Translations under genes and position numbers: made by a program
Shown here: in pieces, positions 14,904 to 23,042 of the stretch
Layout of the letters: each line of letters opens with the position of its first letter
How positions within the stretch are numbered: the stretch's first letter is position 1
Source: Streptomyces sp. WAC 04229
GTDB taxonomy: Bacteria > Actinomycetota > Actinomycetes > Streptomycetales > Streptomycetaceae
Direction: 5' to 3'
Assembly: GCF_003947455.1 (NCBI RefSeq)
Contig: NZ_QHJH01000031.1
Span: 1 to 58,254 of the forward strand
DNA length: 58,254 bases
The notes under the pieces: model-generated
What the model saw: the letters and a program-made list of their open reading frames with translations, nothing else
What the model was told of the DNA's origin: nothing
Database searches by the model: none

Positions 14904-15874
14904 TCAAGGTCGAATGGCTCTACTGGCTGATAGGCCTCGTCTTCGTCGTCATGGCCGTGCAGATGGCCGCCGACCGCAGCAACCCCAAGCGGTGGACGTC
15001 CGCCGCGTTCTGGGGACTGCTCGGCCTCACCTTTCCCTACGGCACCGGCGTCGCCAACGCCACCGCGAAGAACGGCGACTGGACCCTGCCCGCCGAACCG
15101 CTCGGCGTCGCGGTCCTCGCCCTGATCGTGCTCGCCGGCTTCAACTTCCTCGGCAAGGGCGTCCCGGTCACCACCACCGGTGAGCAGCGCGAGGCGTCCG
15201 CCGCCCGGCTCGGCAACAAGATCTTCATCCCGGCGCTGACCATCCCGCTCGTCGCCATCGTCTGCGCCTCGGTGCTGGACGAGTCCGGCCTGTTCGAGAC
15301 CGGCAAGGCCACCCTCCTGGGACTCGGCCTCGGCTGTGTCGTCGCGCTCGTCGTCGGCATGCTGGTCACCGGCGAGAAGAAGCTGTCCGTCCCGGTCCAC
15401 TCCGGCCGCTCCATGCTGGAGGCGATGGGTTCCGCCCTGCTGCTGCCTCAGCTGCTGGCCGTGCTGGGCTCGATCTTCGCCGTCGCCGGGGTCGGCGATC
15501 AGGTCGGCGACATCATGAACGAGGTCCTCCCGGACGACTCCAAGTACCTCGCCGTCCTCGCGTACTGCGTGGGCATGTTCCTGTTCACCGTCATCATGGG
15601 CAACGCGTTCGCCGCGTTCCCGGTCATGACGGCGGCCATCGGCTGGCCCGTACTGATCCAGCAGATGCACGGCAACGAGCCGGCCGTCCTCGCCATCGGC
15701 ATGCTGGCCGGGTTCGCCGGCACCCTGTGCACCCCGATGGCCGCGAACTTCAACATCGTCCCGGCCACACTGCTCGAACTGAAGGACCAGTACGGCCCGA
15801 TCAAGGCGCAGCTGCCGACGGGCATCGCCCTGCTCGGCTGCTGCACCGTCATCATGGCGCTCTTCGCCTTCTGA
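14900..15874 (+). CDS. DUF979 family membrane protein, candidate transporter subunit
   Basis: A 324-residue polytopic membrane protein of the DUF979 family with about nine hydrophobic segments (IKVEWLYWLIGLVFVVMAVQ, FLFTVIMGNAFAAFPVMTAA, MLAGFAGTLCTPMAANFN). It starts at GTG 14900, overlapping the DUF969 stop by four bases. The conserved CTPMAANFNIVPA segment between late helices resembles a re-entrant loop of ion-coupled permeases. It is probably the larger partner of a two-component permease. The pcp gene follows 35 bases later in the same operon. Confidence 0.87.
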   Translation: MIKVEWLYWLIGLVFVVMAVQMAADRSNPKRWTSAAFWGLLGLTFPYGTGVANATAKNGDWTLPAEPLGVAVLALIVLAGFNFLGKGVPVTTTGEQREASAARLGNKIFIPALTIPLVAIVCASVLDESGLFETGKATLLGLGLGCVVALVVGMLVTGEKKLSVPVHSGRSMLEAMGSALLLPQLLAVLGSIFAVAGVGDQVGDIMNEVLPDDSKYLAVLAYCVGMFLFTVIMGNAFAAFPVMTAAIGWPVLIQQMHGNEPAVLAIGMLAGFAGTLCTPMAANFNIVPATLLELKDQYGPIKAQLPTGIALLGCCTVIMALFAF

Positions 15875-15909
15875 CCCCGGCCACCCGACCCGCACGGCAA
15901 GGAACGCCC

Positions 15910-16560
15910 ATGACCCGTGTCCTCATCACCGGCTTCGCCCCCTTCGGCGGCGAACGCGTGAACCCGTCCTGGCAGGCGGCTTCCCTGGTGGCCGCCGAAC
16001 CGCCCGCCGGGCTCACCGTCACCGCCGTCGAACTGCCCTGCGTCTTCGGCGAGTCCCTCGCCGCCCTGCGCGACGCCGTCCGGGCGGCCCGGCCCGACCT
16101 GGTCCTCTGCCTGGGCCAGGCGGGCGGCCGTCCCGGCGTCACCGTCGAACGCGTCGGCATCAACGTCGACGACGCGCGCATCCCCGACAACGCCGGCGGA
16201 CAGCCCATCGACGAACCGGTGGTCCCGGACGGCCCCGCCGCCTACTTCTCCACCCTTCCCGTCAAGGCGTGCGTCGCCGCGATGCGCGAGGCGGGCGTCC
16301 CGGCCGCCGTCTCCAACACGGCCGGCACCTTCGTCTGCAACCACGTGGCCTACGGCCTCGGCCACCTCATGGCCACCGAGTTCCCGCACGTGCGGGGCGG
16401 GTTCGCGCACGTGCCCTGGGCGCCGGAACAGGTGGCCGACGGCACCGCCCCGTCCCTGCCGCCCGCCACCGTCGCCCACGGTCTGCGCGCCATGCTGGCC
16501 ACCGCCGCCCGCACCCCGGCCGAGCACGACCTGAAAGTCACCGAAGGAGCCACCCACTGA
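15910..16560 (+). CDS. pcp: Pyrrolidone-carboxylate peptidase (pyroglutamyl peptidase I)
   Basis: A 216-residue C15 cysteine peptidase that removes N-terminal pyroglutamate from peptides. The catalytic triad is visible as E80 (VERVGIN), C143 (NTAGTFVCNHVAYG) and H167 (FAHVPW), one residue short of the numbering in well-studied Bacillus enzymes; the length is also normal. It starts at ATG 15910 after AAGGAA. No signal peptide, so it acts on imported peptides. Its product is the substrate of the divergent PxpABC. The stop overlaps the DUF2891 start by one base. Confidence 0.95.
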   Translation: MTRVLITGFAPFGGERVNPSWQAASLVAAEPPAGLTVTAVELPCVFGESLAALRDAVRAARPDLVLCLGQAGGRPGVTVERVGINVDDARIPDNAGGQPIDEPVVPDGPAAYFSTLPVKACVAAMREAGVPAAVSNTAGTFVCNHVAYGLGHLMATEFPHVRGGFAHVPWAPEQVADGTAPSLPPATVAHGLRAMLATAARTPAEHDLKVTEGATH

Positions 16561-17573
16561 TGCCGCTCGGCGCCCACGCGGCCCCGTTCGCCAGGATCGC
16601 CCTGGCCAACATCACCCGCGCATACCCCAACTTCCCGGCCCACCTGATCACTTCCGAGCGGGAGAACCCCGCGCCCACCTCCCTGCACCCCGCCTTCTAC
16701 GGCGCCTACGACTGGCACTCCTCGGTGCACATGCACTGGCTGCTCGTCCGGCTGCTCCGCCGCCACGGCGGCACCCCCGAACTGCCGGACACCGCACCGG
16801 CCATCGACGCGCTGGACCGCCACCTCACCCCGGAACACCTCGCCACCGAGGCCGCCTACCTCAGCGACCACCCCTCCTTCGAGCGGCCCTACGGCTGGGC
16901 GTGGCTGCTCGCCCTGGCCGCCGAGTGCCGCGCCCACGGCGGACCGGCGGGCACCCGCTGGGCGGAGGCACTGGCCCCCGCCGTCACCGCGGTCGACGGA
17001 CTGCTGGCCGGCTGGCTGCCCAGGGCCACCTATCCCGTACGCCACGGCAACCACCCCAACAGCGCGTTCGCGCTGAGCCTCGCCCTCGACTCGGGAGAAC
17101 TGTCCGCCGCGACCGACCGGGCTGTCCGGGAACGTCTGCTCACCTGGTTCGCCGACGACCACGACGCACCCGCGCACTGGGAGCCGTCCGGACAGGACTT
17201 CCTCTCCCCGGCGCTGACCGAGGCGGACGCGATGCGCAGGGTGCTCCCGCCGGACCGGTTCGCGGCATGGCTGGACCGCTTCCTGCCCGCGCTCGCCTCC
17301 GGTGCGCCCTGCCCGCTGCTCCAAGTGCCGGTGGTCTCCGACCATGCCGACCCGCAGATCGGCCACCTGCTCGGCCTGACGCTCAGCCGGGCGGCCGCGC
17401 TGCGCGCCCTCGCGGACGCCCTGCCCGAGGGCCCCGTCCGCGCCCGCCTGGACGCGGCCGCTCAGGAACACCTCGCGGCGGGCATGCCGGCGGTGGAGCG
17501 CGGCGACTTCACCACCGACCACTGGCTGGCCACGTTCGCCGCCCTGGCCCTCGACCCGGTCGCCCGGCCCTGA
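16560..17573 (+). CDS. DUF2891 family protein
   Basis: A 337-residue soluble, mostly helical protein of the DUF2891 family, recognised from SLHPAFYGAYDWHSSVHMHW and WHSSVH-type conserved histidines, followed by RPYGWAWLLALAAE and HGNHPNSAFALSLAL. The histidines and acidic residues suggest an (alpha/alpha)6-barrel enzyme, but no activity is known to me. It overlaps the pcp stop by one base (TGATG) with GAAGGAG upstream, so it is a coupled fourth gene of the pyroglutamate operon. It may process a peptide or a conjugate related to pyroglutamate (inference). Confidence 0.85.
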   Translation: MPLGAHAAPFARIALANITRAYPNFPAHLITSERENPAPTSLHPAFYGAYDWHSSVHMHWLLVRLLRRHGGTPELPDTAPAIDALDRHLTPEHLATEAAYLSDHPSFERPYGWAWLLALAAECRAHGGPAGTRWAEALAPAVTAVDGLLAGWLPRATYPVRHGNHPNSAFALSLALDSGELSAATDRAVRERLLTWFADDHDAPAHWEPSGQDFLSPALTEADAMRRVLPPDRFAAWLDRFLPALASGAPCPLLQVPVVSDHADPQIGHLLGLTLSRAAALRALADALPEGPVRARLDAAAQEHLAAGMPAVERGDFTTDHWLATFAALALDPVARP

Positions 17574-17580
17574 CGCCGGG

Positions 17581-18366
17581 TCACCCGCTCCGGCGACGGA
17601 CCGGCATCATCGTCTCGACCGCCGCCTCCTGACCGAGGTGGTCCAGGACCAGCCCGTTGACCAGGGCCGGCTTCTCCAGCGGCACCAGGTGGGAGGCGCC
17701 GGGCAGCACGGCAAGCCGCGCGTCGGGCAGCGCGCGGTACAGGGCGGTCGTGTGCTCCAGTGTCATCAGGTCGTCGTCGCCGGCCATGACCAGGGTGGGG
17801 GCGGTGACCCGGCCCAGCTCGCGCTCGGTGAGGACCGGCTGGGTGCGCCACATGTCGATCATCTTCACCGCCACCACCGGCCAGTGGTCCGCACCGTCCG
17901 GCGACACGGCCTCGTACATCTCGCGGAAGAAGGCCATGTCCGGGCTGTCGGGCGTCATCGCGTCGAGCATGCCCGGCTCGACGAAGCATTCTCCGCCGGG
18001 CCGGAAGTTGGCCCCGATCAGCACGACCCGGCGCACCAGCTCCGGCCGGGCGAGGGCGACGAGCAGCGCGACGACGGCCCCGTCGCTCCAGCCGACCAGG
18101 TGCGCGGGCGCGTCCACCACCGTTTCCAGGAACGCCACCGTGTCGTCGGCCATGTCCTGGTACGTCAGCGGCCCGTCGACGTCGGGGGTGTGCCCGTGGG
18201 CGCGCCGCTCGGGCAGCAGGAGACGGTACGCGGCGGCGAGATCGGCACGCTGCGCTCCCCAGGTGTCATTGGTGCAGAAGCCGCCGTGCAGCAGGACCAG
18301 CGGATCGCCGGTCCCCTCGCTCTCGTACCAGGTCCTGACACCAGGAAGGTCCGCGTAGTCACCCAT
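17581..18366 (-). CDS. Alpha/beta hydrolase
   Basis: A 261-residue alpha/beta-hydrolase-fold enzyme. The oxyanion region LLHGGFCTNDTWG, nucleophile elbow GWSDGA (serine near residue 93), and catalytic histidine in LPGASHLVPLEKP are visible; the acid is probably in VMAGDDDLMTLEH. The start is ATG 18366. No signal peptide. It is convergent with the DUF2891 gene with only a seven-base gap. The substrate cannot be deduced; lactonase, esterase and haloperoxidase-like members share these features. Confidence 0.85.
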   Translation of the reverse strand: MGDYADLPGVRTWYESEGTGDPLVLLHGGFCTNDTWGAQRADLAAAYRLLLPERRAHGHTPDVDGPLTYQDMADDTVAFLETVVDAPAHLVGWSDGAVVALLVALARPELVRRVVLIGANFRPGGECFVEPGMLDAMTPDSPDMAFFREMYEAVSPDGADHWPVVAVKMIDMWRTQPVLTERELGRVTAPTLVMAGDDDLMTLEHTTALYRALPDARLAVLPGASHLVPLEKPALVNGLVLDHLGQEAAVETMMPVRRRSG

Positions 18367-18473
18367 CGTCCAGGCCCTCTCCGGCAGGCTGCCAGTTCCG
18401 GCCAGTGTCCGCCTGGACCTGGGGGGCTGCAACGCGGGGGCCCGGCGGTGGTGCGTCGGCCCGCGGGCCCCGC

Positions 18474-18644
18474 TCAGTCCTCCGGCCGCAGCAGGCCCCG
18501 ACGGTAGGCGGGCACCAGGTGCTGCGGGACCCGGTGGGTCACCCCGTCCACCGTCACGGGCACCAGGGCGGGCGTGCTCGCCTTCCACTGGGCGCGGCGG
18601 TGGCGGGTGTTGCTGCGGGACATCTTGCGCTTGGGAACGGCCAT
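18474..18644 (-). CDS. rpmF: 50S ribosomal protein L32, cysteine-free (zinc-independent) paralogue
   Basis: A 56-residue protein starting [20 protein letters not shown], the hallmark of bacterial L32. The zinc-ribbon cysteines of the housekeeping form are absent: the C-terminal half has no cysteine at all. Such C-minus paralogues replace zinc-binding L32 when zinc is scarce. It starts at ATG 18644. Upstream at 18727-18741 lies a near-perfect Zur-type box, 82 bases before the start, supporting Zur repression under zinc sufficiency. Confidence 0.93.
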   Translation of the reverse strand: MAVPKRKMSRSNTRHRRAQWKASTPALVPVTVDGVTHRVPQHLVPAYRRGLLRPED

Positions 18645-18726
18645 GGAACGGGTCCTCTCGGGAGACGGCCGGCTGAGCTCCGCGCGCCCGGCGCGCGGCG
18701 GAGCAGGGCCGGCTCCCGACGCTACA

Positions 18727-18741
18727 TGAAAATCATGTTCA
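18727..18741. promoter_or_regulatory. Zur-type box upstream of rpmF paralogue
   Basis: On the minus strand it reads TGAACATGATTTTCA. It differs at one base from the TGAAAATGATTTTCA-like consensus I recall for Streptomyces Zur. It overlaps the stop codon of the malY-like gene (TGA 18739-18741) and is AT-rich compared with its surroundings. Confidence 0.7.
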
Positions 18742-19911
18742 TTGGGAATCGGGTGCGATCCGCCGCACCGCCCGCACCAGCGCCCCGACGCCCGCCTCCG
18801 CCTTGGACCGGGGGCACCCGACGTTGAGCCGCACCAGCCCCGGGGAGCCGTAGGCGGCCCCCGGCATGACGGCCACCTTCTCCACCTCCACCAACTCGCG
18901 CTGGAGCGCGTCGTCGTCGATCCCGAGGGGGCGCAGGTCGATCCAGGCCAGGTACCCGGCCTGCGGGGGCTCCCAGCCCAGCGCCGGGAACGCCGCCCGC
19001 AGCCGGTCCGCGACCATCGCGAGATTGCCCGCGAGGTACCCGCGCAGGGCGTCCAGCCAGGGTGCCCCGCTCCGGTACGCGGCGATGTGCCCGACCAGCG
19101 ACAGCACCGCGGGGGAGGAGAGGCCGTCGGCGTCCTTGAGCTGCCGCAGATACGCCTCGCGGGAGGGCGCGTCGCCGATGATCCCGTAACTCCCGGTCAG
19201 AGCAGGGATGTTGAACGACTTGGACGCGGAACTGAGCACGGCCCAGCGGCCCTCGCCGCCATGCCGGGCCCACGGGCGGTGCACGTGCGGGGCGTAGGCC
19301 AGGTCGGAGTGGATCTCGTCGCTGACTACCGCGACGCCGTACCGCGCGCACAGCCGGGCCATCCGGTCCAGCTCCGCCTCGGACCACACCCGGCCCGTGG
19401 GGTTGTGCGGCGAGCACAGCAGCAGCACGGCCGTGTCGGGGAGGGCCAGGAGCCGTTCGAACTCCGCCCAGTCGTCCAGGGGGCACTCCCGCAGCAGGCG
19501 CCCGTTGGCCGCCACCGTCTTGGGAAACGCGTCATACATCGGGGTGTGCGCGACCACGCCGTCACCGGGCCGCGACCACAGGCGCAGCAACTGCGAGACC
19601 TGGTAGACGACGGAGGGGGCGTACACGATGGACTCCGGATCCACCTTTGTGGCGTGCCGCGTGGCGTACCAGTGCGTGATCGCGGAGAGGAAGTCGCTCT
19701 GGCGCCAGCGCGAGTAGCCGAGCACTCCGTGGTCCAGACGGTCGCGGAGCGCGGCCAGGATCTCCGGGGCCGTCTCGAAGTCCATGTCGGAGATCGTGAA
19801 GGGCAGCAGGTCCGGCACGCCGAACCGGTCCTGGACGTAGTCCCATTGCGTGCACCAGGTGCCGCGCCGGTCCACCGGCGTGTCGAAGTCGTAGGGGGGT
19901 GACGAGACCAT
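18739..19911 (-). CDS. MalY/PatB-type PLP aminotransferase (cystathionine beta-lyase family)
   Basis: A 390-residue fold-type I PLP enzyme of the MalY/PatB group. [10 protein letters not shown] (around residue 167), SDEIHSDL (around 198) and the PLP-lysine segment [12 protein letters not shown] (around 235) are all in place. The family includes C-S beta-lyases and the E. coli maltose-regulon modulator MalY. It starts at ATG 19911, two bases after the stop of the PTS permease gene, so the pair forms a malX-malY-like operon. In E. coli MalY also binds the activator MalT; no MalT-like gene lies here. C-S lyase activity is the safest prediction. Confidence 0.88.
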   Translation of the reverse strand: MVSSPPYDFDTPVDRRGTWCTQWDYVQDRFGVPDLLPFTISDMDFETAPEILAALRDRLDHGVLGYSRWRQSDFLSAITHWYATRHATKVDPESIVYAPSVVYQVSQLLRLWSRPGDGVVAHTPMYDAFPKTVAANGRLLRECPLDDWAEFERLLALPDTAVLLLCSPHNPTGRVWSEAELDRMARLCARYGVAVVSDEIHSDLAYAPHVHRPWARHGGEGRWAVLSSASKSFNIPALTGSYGIIGDAPSREAYLRQLKDADGLSSPAVLSLVGHIAAYRSGAPWLDALRGYLAGNLAMVADRLRAAFPALGWEPPQAGYLAWIDLRPLGIDDDALQRELVEVEKVAVMPGAAYGSPGLVRLNVGCPRSKAEAGVGALVRAVRRIAPDSQ

Positions 19912-19913
19912 GG

Positions 19914-21551
19914 TCAGCCCACCGGGATCATCGTGGCGATGGCGTCCTTCACCGACTGCACCTGCGGGCCGATGATGACCTGCACGCTGTGTGCGTCGAG
20001 CTTGACGACCCCCACGGCACCCAGCTTCTTCAGCCGCGCCTCGTCGACCCGTTCGGCGTCCTCGACCGTCATGCGCAGGCGCGTGATGCAGTTGTCGAGG
20101 GACCGGATGTTGCCGGCGCCGCCGATCGCGTCGAGGATGGCGACGGCGTCGTACTTCCCCGCGACCAGCTCACGCGGGGGCGCGGCCTTCTCGGCGGAGC
20201 CGGCGGGCGCCGCACCGTCGTCCTCGTCCCGCTGCTCCGCGTCCGCTTCGCCGCCCTCGTCCGGGTCGTCCTCGCGGCCGGGAGTCTTGAGGTCGAAGCG
20301 CCTGATGGCCCAGCGGAAGAGGAAGTAGTACACGGCGAACCACACCGCCGCGATGACCGGTATCAGGTACCACTTGGTCGTCGAGCCCTGGAGCACGCCG
20401 AAGACCAGCCAGTCGATGACGTTGCCGTCGGTGTTCCCGATGTAGACGCCGAGCACGGCCGCCGTGAGGAAGCCGAGACCGACGAGGACCGCGTGGACGG
20501 CGTACAGCCACGGGGCGACGAAGAGGAACAGGAACTCCAGCGGCTCGGTGATGCCGCCCACGACACAGGCGACGACACCGGACACGAGCAGAGCCTTGAT
20601 CTCCGGGCGCATCCGCCGCTTCGCGCAGTGGTACATCGCCAGCGCAGCACCCGGCAGACCGCCCAGGTACGCCGCCATCTTGCCCTGGGAGAGGAAGTGC
20701 GTCGCGTCGGTGACGGCGGAGCCCGGCGCGGCCGAGCAGTCCAACTGGGCGTAGAACATGTTCAGGGCGCCGGAGACGTGGTCGCCGCACACGGCTCCGG
20801 AGCCGCCGACATCGGTGAAGCGGAACATGGCCACGAGGATGTGGTGCAGCCCGATCGGCCGCAGCAGGACCTCTCCCATGCCGAAGAAGAAGGGCCCGAA
20901 GACCCCCGTGTGCCCGATGCCCCGGCCCACCGCCGTGATCCAGCCGTTGAACGTCGGCCAGACCAGCGGGATGAGGAGGCCCAGCACGCTCAGGACCAGG
21001 GCGGAGACGATCGGGACGAAGCGCAGCCCGCCGAAGAAGGCGAGCGCGTCGGGCATCCGCTGGGTACGGAAGCGCCGGTGGAGCAGGCTGACAACGATGC
21101 CAACGGCCACGGCGCCGAGCAGCCCCGTGTCGATGGACTGCACGCCCAGCACGTCGGCTATGCCGTAGTGCTCGATCGCCTTCTCGTCCTCGAAGTCGAC
21201 GCCCTGCGCGGTGAGGTAGAAGTTCACCGCGAGGTTCATGGCGGCGAAGCCGACGAAGCCCGAGAAGGCCGCCACCCCCTTGTCCTCACGTGCGAGACCG
21301 AGCGGAATCGCCATCGCGAAGAGCACCGGGAGGAACGTGAAGGCGACCAGACCGGTGTTGGCCATCCAGGTGAAGACGAGGTGCCAGCCCTCGCCCTTCA
21401 GGAAGGCAACGTTGTCAGTGACCGCCTCGCTGGACAGGGAGGAGCCGATGCCGAGCATGATGCCGCAGAACGCGAGCAGGGCCACCGGGAGCATGAACGT
21501 CTTACCGAGCCCTTGGAGGAATTCCCAGAGTGCGGCCTTGGTCTTCTGCAT
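19914..21551 (-). CDS. PTS glucose/maltose-type permease EIICB (MalX-like)
   Basis: A 545-residue fused EIIC-EIIB component of the glucose/GlcNAc/maltose PTS family. Residues 1-400 are membrane-spanning EIIC, with the conserved GGITEPLEFLFLFVAPWLY segment. A charged linker (about 405-450) leads to EIIB, whose phosphorylation cysteine is C488 in DNCITRLRM. No EIIA domain is attached or adjacent, so phosphate must come from a separate EIIA (Crr-type). It precedes a malY-like gene, as in the E. coli malXY operon. An 8-bp-armed palindrome lies 28 bases upstream. The substrate could be glucose, maltose or a related sugar. Confidence 0.9.
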   Translation of the reverse strand: MQKTKAALWEFLQGLGKTFMLPVALLAFCGIMLGIGSSLSSEAVTDNVAFLKGEGWHLVFTWMANTGLVAFTFLPVLFAMAIPLGLAREDKGVAAFSGFVGFAAMNLAVNFYLTAQGVDFEDEKAIEHYGIADVLGVQSIDTGLLGAVAVGIVVSLLHRRFRTQRMPDALAFFGGLRFVPIVSALVLSVLGLLIPLVWPTFNGWITAVGRGIGHTGVFGPFFFGMGEVLLRPIGLHHILVAMFRFTDVGGSGAVCGDHVSGALNMFYAQLDCSAAPGSAVTDATHFLSQGKMAAYLGGLPGAALAMYHCAKRRMRPEIKALLVSGVVACVVGGITEPLEFLFLFVAPWLYAVHAVLVGLGFLTAAVLGVYIGNTDGNVIDWLVFGVLQGSTTKWYLIPVIAAVWFAVYYFLFRWAIRRFDLKTPGREDDPDEGGEADAEQRDEDDGAAPAGSAEKAAPPRELVAGKYDAVAILDAIGGAGNIRSLDNCITRLRMTVEDAERVDEARLKKLGAVGVVKLDAHSVQVIIGPQVQSVKDAIATMIPVG

Positions 21552-21578
21552 GTGTACGGAACTTTCGAGCCTGAGGGG

Positions 21579-21596
21579 GGACGGACCCGTCCGTCC
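21579..21596. promoter_or_regulatory. Inverted repeat upstream of the PTS gene
   Basis: GGACGGAC-CC-GTCCGTCC, a perfect 8-bp inverted repeat 28 bases before the EIICB start. It could be an operator or a short 5' hairpin. The remaining gap up to 21931 shows no gene or recognisable element. Confidence 0.4.
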
Positions 21597-21931
21597 GCCG
21601 CACGGATCACATCACAGCAGGTTGGGGGCTGTCCATGGAGCCGCGAAGCCACGTCGGCCCGGGGACCGGCGCATCCGGGCGCGCGGTCCCCGGGCCGTCG
21701 CACGGCAGAGGACCCCCTCCTGTGTGGGCTCGGGAAAGGTGTGCCACGGCCCGGCCGGCCGTGTCGAACGCGGCGTGTGCGTGGCGCCGAACGCACCTCG
21801 GCGCCGGAGCGCGCGACGGCGGTCCGTCCGATCGGTGGCGGGCCCGGGCACAGAGCCGCTGTGACTCGACGGGCGAAGTCGCCGCGGAACGGCAGGCATG
21901 GGGTGCGGTGAGGACCGCTACGCTCGTCGGC

Positions 21932-22696
21932 ATGCCCCATCGTGTTCCGTTCAACGAGGCTCTGCTCGCAGGCGTGGGAACTCCCGAGCAGGCCAAGCTC
22001 CTGGACAGCAGTCCGCGGTCACGGGTGTGGCGGGTGCGGCTGGCCGACCGGCGGCTGGTGATCGTCAAGCAGATCACCGACGGTGGGGACACGGGAGCCG
22101 ACGCGAACACGCGCTTCGCGCGGGAGGTCACCGGGCTGCGCCTGGCGGGTCGGGCCTCCGGACCGGCCGTGGCCCCCGCGGTGCTCGCCACGGACCGGCC
22201 CTCGCGAGTGATGGTCCTCGAGCACGTGGACGACCTCGGCGAGACGGACGACTGGATGCCGGGGTACGCCGAGGCGCTTGCCCGGCTGCATGCGCTGACC
22301 GGGCCCGCCGACGCGGGGGCGCTACCGGCCTGGTCGGGGCCCACGGCCACCGACGCGGAGTCCTTCCTCGCTCTGGCCAGGGCGCTCGAGGTGCCCGTAC
22401 CGTCCACGGTCCCCAGCGAACTCGACGCTCTCCTGGAGCGGTTGGACCCTGCCCGTCACCATGCGCTGCTGCATGGTGACCCTTGCCCCGGCAATGACCT
22501 GCGGACCGCCGACGGTGTTCGCTTCGTCGACTTCGAGCGCGCCTCGCTCGGCAACGGCCTGATCGAGCTCGCCTACTTCCGCATCGGCTTCCCGACTTGC
22601 TGGTGTGCCCTGTCGGTCGCTGCGGCTCCCCTCGCGGAGGTCGAGGACGTCTACCGGACCACTTGGCGCGACCTCACCGGGAGGGACTTGCCGTGA
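21932..22696 (+). CDS. Aminoglycoside-phosphotransferase-fold kinase, apparently truncated by frameshift
   Basis: A 254-residue APH-fold phosphotransferase. The N-terminal lobe has a conserved lysine in RLVIVKQITD; the catalytic Brenner-type motif LLHGDPCPGND and metal-binding FVDFERA follow. The substrate is not deducible and it need not be an antibiotic. The frame stops early at TGA 22694-22696. The next frame continues without interruption with a sequence that looks like the missing C-terminus (DLADACAGWL onward, to 22988). A single-base indel near 22690 would restore a protein of about 350 residues. It could be a real pseudogene or a sequencing error. Confidence 0.7.
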   Translation: MPHRVPFNEALLAGVGTPEQAKLLDSSPRSRVWRVRLADRRLVIVKQITDGGDTGADANTRFAREVTGLRLAGRASGPAVAPAVLATDRPSRVMVLEHVDDLGETDDWMPGYAEALARLHALTGPADAGALPAWSGPTATDAESFLALARALEVPVPSTVPSELDALLERLDPARHHALLHGDPCPGNDLRTADGVRFVDFERASLGNGLIELAYFRIGFPTCWCALSVAAAPLAEVEDVYRTTWRDLTGRDLP

Positions 22697-22727
22697 CCTC
22701 GCCGACGCGTGCGCGGGCTGGCTGATC

Positions 22728-22988
22728 ATGGGCGACGCGCTCGTCGAGCGGGCTCATCGCGGCACGGCCGATCAGCTCGCCCGGGTGCCCGCCGAGGACT
22801 TCGAATGGGGCTACGTGTCCGCCCGTGAGCGGCTCGTCCACCGCCTGGGCGTGGTCGCCGACATGACCCGCGACCACGATCACCTGCACGCCGTCGGCCG
22901 CCTCTGCTCGGCCTTGGCCGGCCGGCTGCTCGAACGCTGGCCGCAGCTGCGTCCGCTGCCCGCACACGATGCCCGCCCCTGGTATTAG
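22728..22988 (+). pseudogene. Detached C-terminal part of the phosphotransferase (other frame)
   Basis: From ATG 22728 this frame encodes 86 residues (GDALVERAHRGTADQLARV through HDARPWY). It has high third-position GC and helical character expected of the C-terminal lobe of APH-like kinases. It lies in the +1 frame relative to the preceding CDS, and coding character begins already at about 22690, before the ATG. I treat it as the displaced 3' part of the same gene. Confidence 0.6.
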
Positions 22989-23042
22989 GTCGCCGCTCGG
23001 TCGACGTCGGCCTCCCTCACAGCCTCGGATTTCGTCGGTCGG

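Noticed and set aside
18367..18473. G/C-rich inverted segments as a terminator after rpmF
   Set aside because: Arms are imperfect and several alternative pairings exist, so no specific hairpin is supported.
21552..21931. Possible gene in the 380-base gap upstream of the PTS gene
   Set aside because: Frames here are short, overlap each other, and lack a credible start and ribosome-binding site.
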